From CAWBAT01 sp046331665 (GTDB lineage: Bacteria > Acidobacteriota > Terriglobia > Versatilivoradales > Versatilivoraceae): 64,000 nt of DNA. The notes below the pieces were generated by a model, which ran no database searches, was not told the DNA's origin, and was given only the letters and a program-made list of their open reading frames with translations. The translations under genes were made by a program, and so were the position numbers. Below are positions 63,990 through 64,000 of this stretch, piece by piece (position 1 is the stretch's first letter; each line of letters begins with the position of its first letter). The stretch is taken from contig JAXLQK010000012.1 in the NCBI GenBank assembly GCA_046331665.1, positions 124,001 to 188,000 of the forward strand, given 5' to 3'.

Positions 63990-64000
63990 GAAAAGAGAGA

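Noticed and set aside
1..64000. CRISPR array or rRNA operon
   Set aside because: No regular direct repeats with spacers and no rRNA-like sequence were seen.

Overview
The window is one contiguous piece of a bacterial chromosome with about 50 genes, one tRNA, a small non-coding mobile element and several broken genes. Gene content points to an aerobic Gram-negative heterotroph: LptD for LPS assembly, a quinol-oxidising alternative complex III followed by a caa3 oxidase, FTR1, a type IV pilin and TgpA. Large secreted RHS/IPT-type proteins and a TIGR03067 protein sit alongside. This mix fits Acidobacteriota best. That is inference from gene families; no rRNA is present to confirm it.

Layout. 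1-4.0 kb (minus): an RHS/YD-repeat gene cut by the window edge and a secreted adhesin-like gene, both frame-disrupted. 4.6-8.3 kb (minus): three-subunit molybdenum hydroxylase. 8.4-12.2 kb (minus): PLP aminotransferase, rsmI, and an NAD synthetase split into synthetase and nitrilase-type genes. 12.3-15.2 kb: secreted protein, FTR1 permease, RDD protein. 15.5-21.8 kb (plus): lptD, hemB, hemL, sodium/solute symporter. 21.8-28.1 kb (mostly minus): pilin, Smr, cupin, then the tgpA-DUF58-moxR cluster. 28.2 kb: tRNA-Val(CAC). 28.6-32 kb: secreted DsbD-N-like protein, pgsA, PDZ/radical-SAM/DUF512 protein, SAM hydrolase. 32-34 kb (minus): a broken GMC oxidoreductase with an RHS scrap in front of it.

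34.6-47.3 kb (plus) is the centrepiece: actABCDEF, a small membrane protein, a Sco protein and coxBACD, almost all overlapping or tightly spaced. It should carry electrons from quinol through ACIII to a caa3 oxidase whose subunit II has its own cytochrome c domain. 47.4-52.5 kb holds single genes (TIGR04255, DegT aminotransferase, TlpA-like, parvulin, TIGR03067, a Cys-containing secreted protein). 52.6-54.4 kb is an AT-richer accessory island: a 157-bp inverted-repeat element, a secreted regulatory-domain protein, and a degraded toxin-tip-like gene with an HExxH motif coupled to it by an ATGA overlap. 54.4-64 kb: TPR and YHS proteins, glutamate dehydrogenase, pyrRBC, glnE and pgeF.

Frameshifts are clustered (1-2.4, 32.6-33.9, 34.6-35.1, 46.0-46.1, 52.3, 54.0 and 56.9-57.4 kb). 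They hit genes that should be essential (actA, coxA, pyrC), while very long neighbours (actB, lptD, glnE) are intact. Residual indel errors in the assembly are the simplest explanation for most of them; true decay is more likely for the RHS-type remnants.
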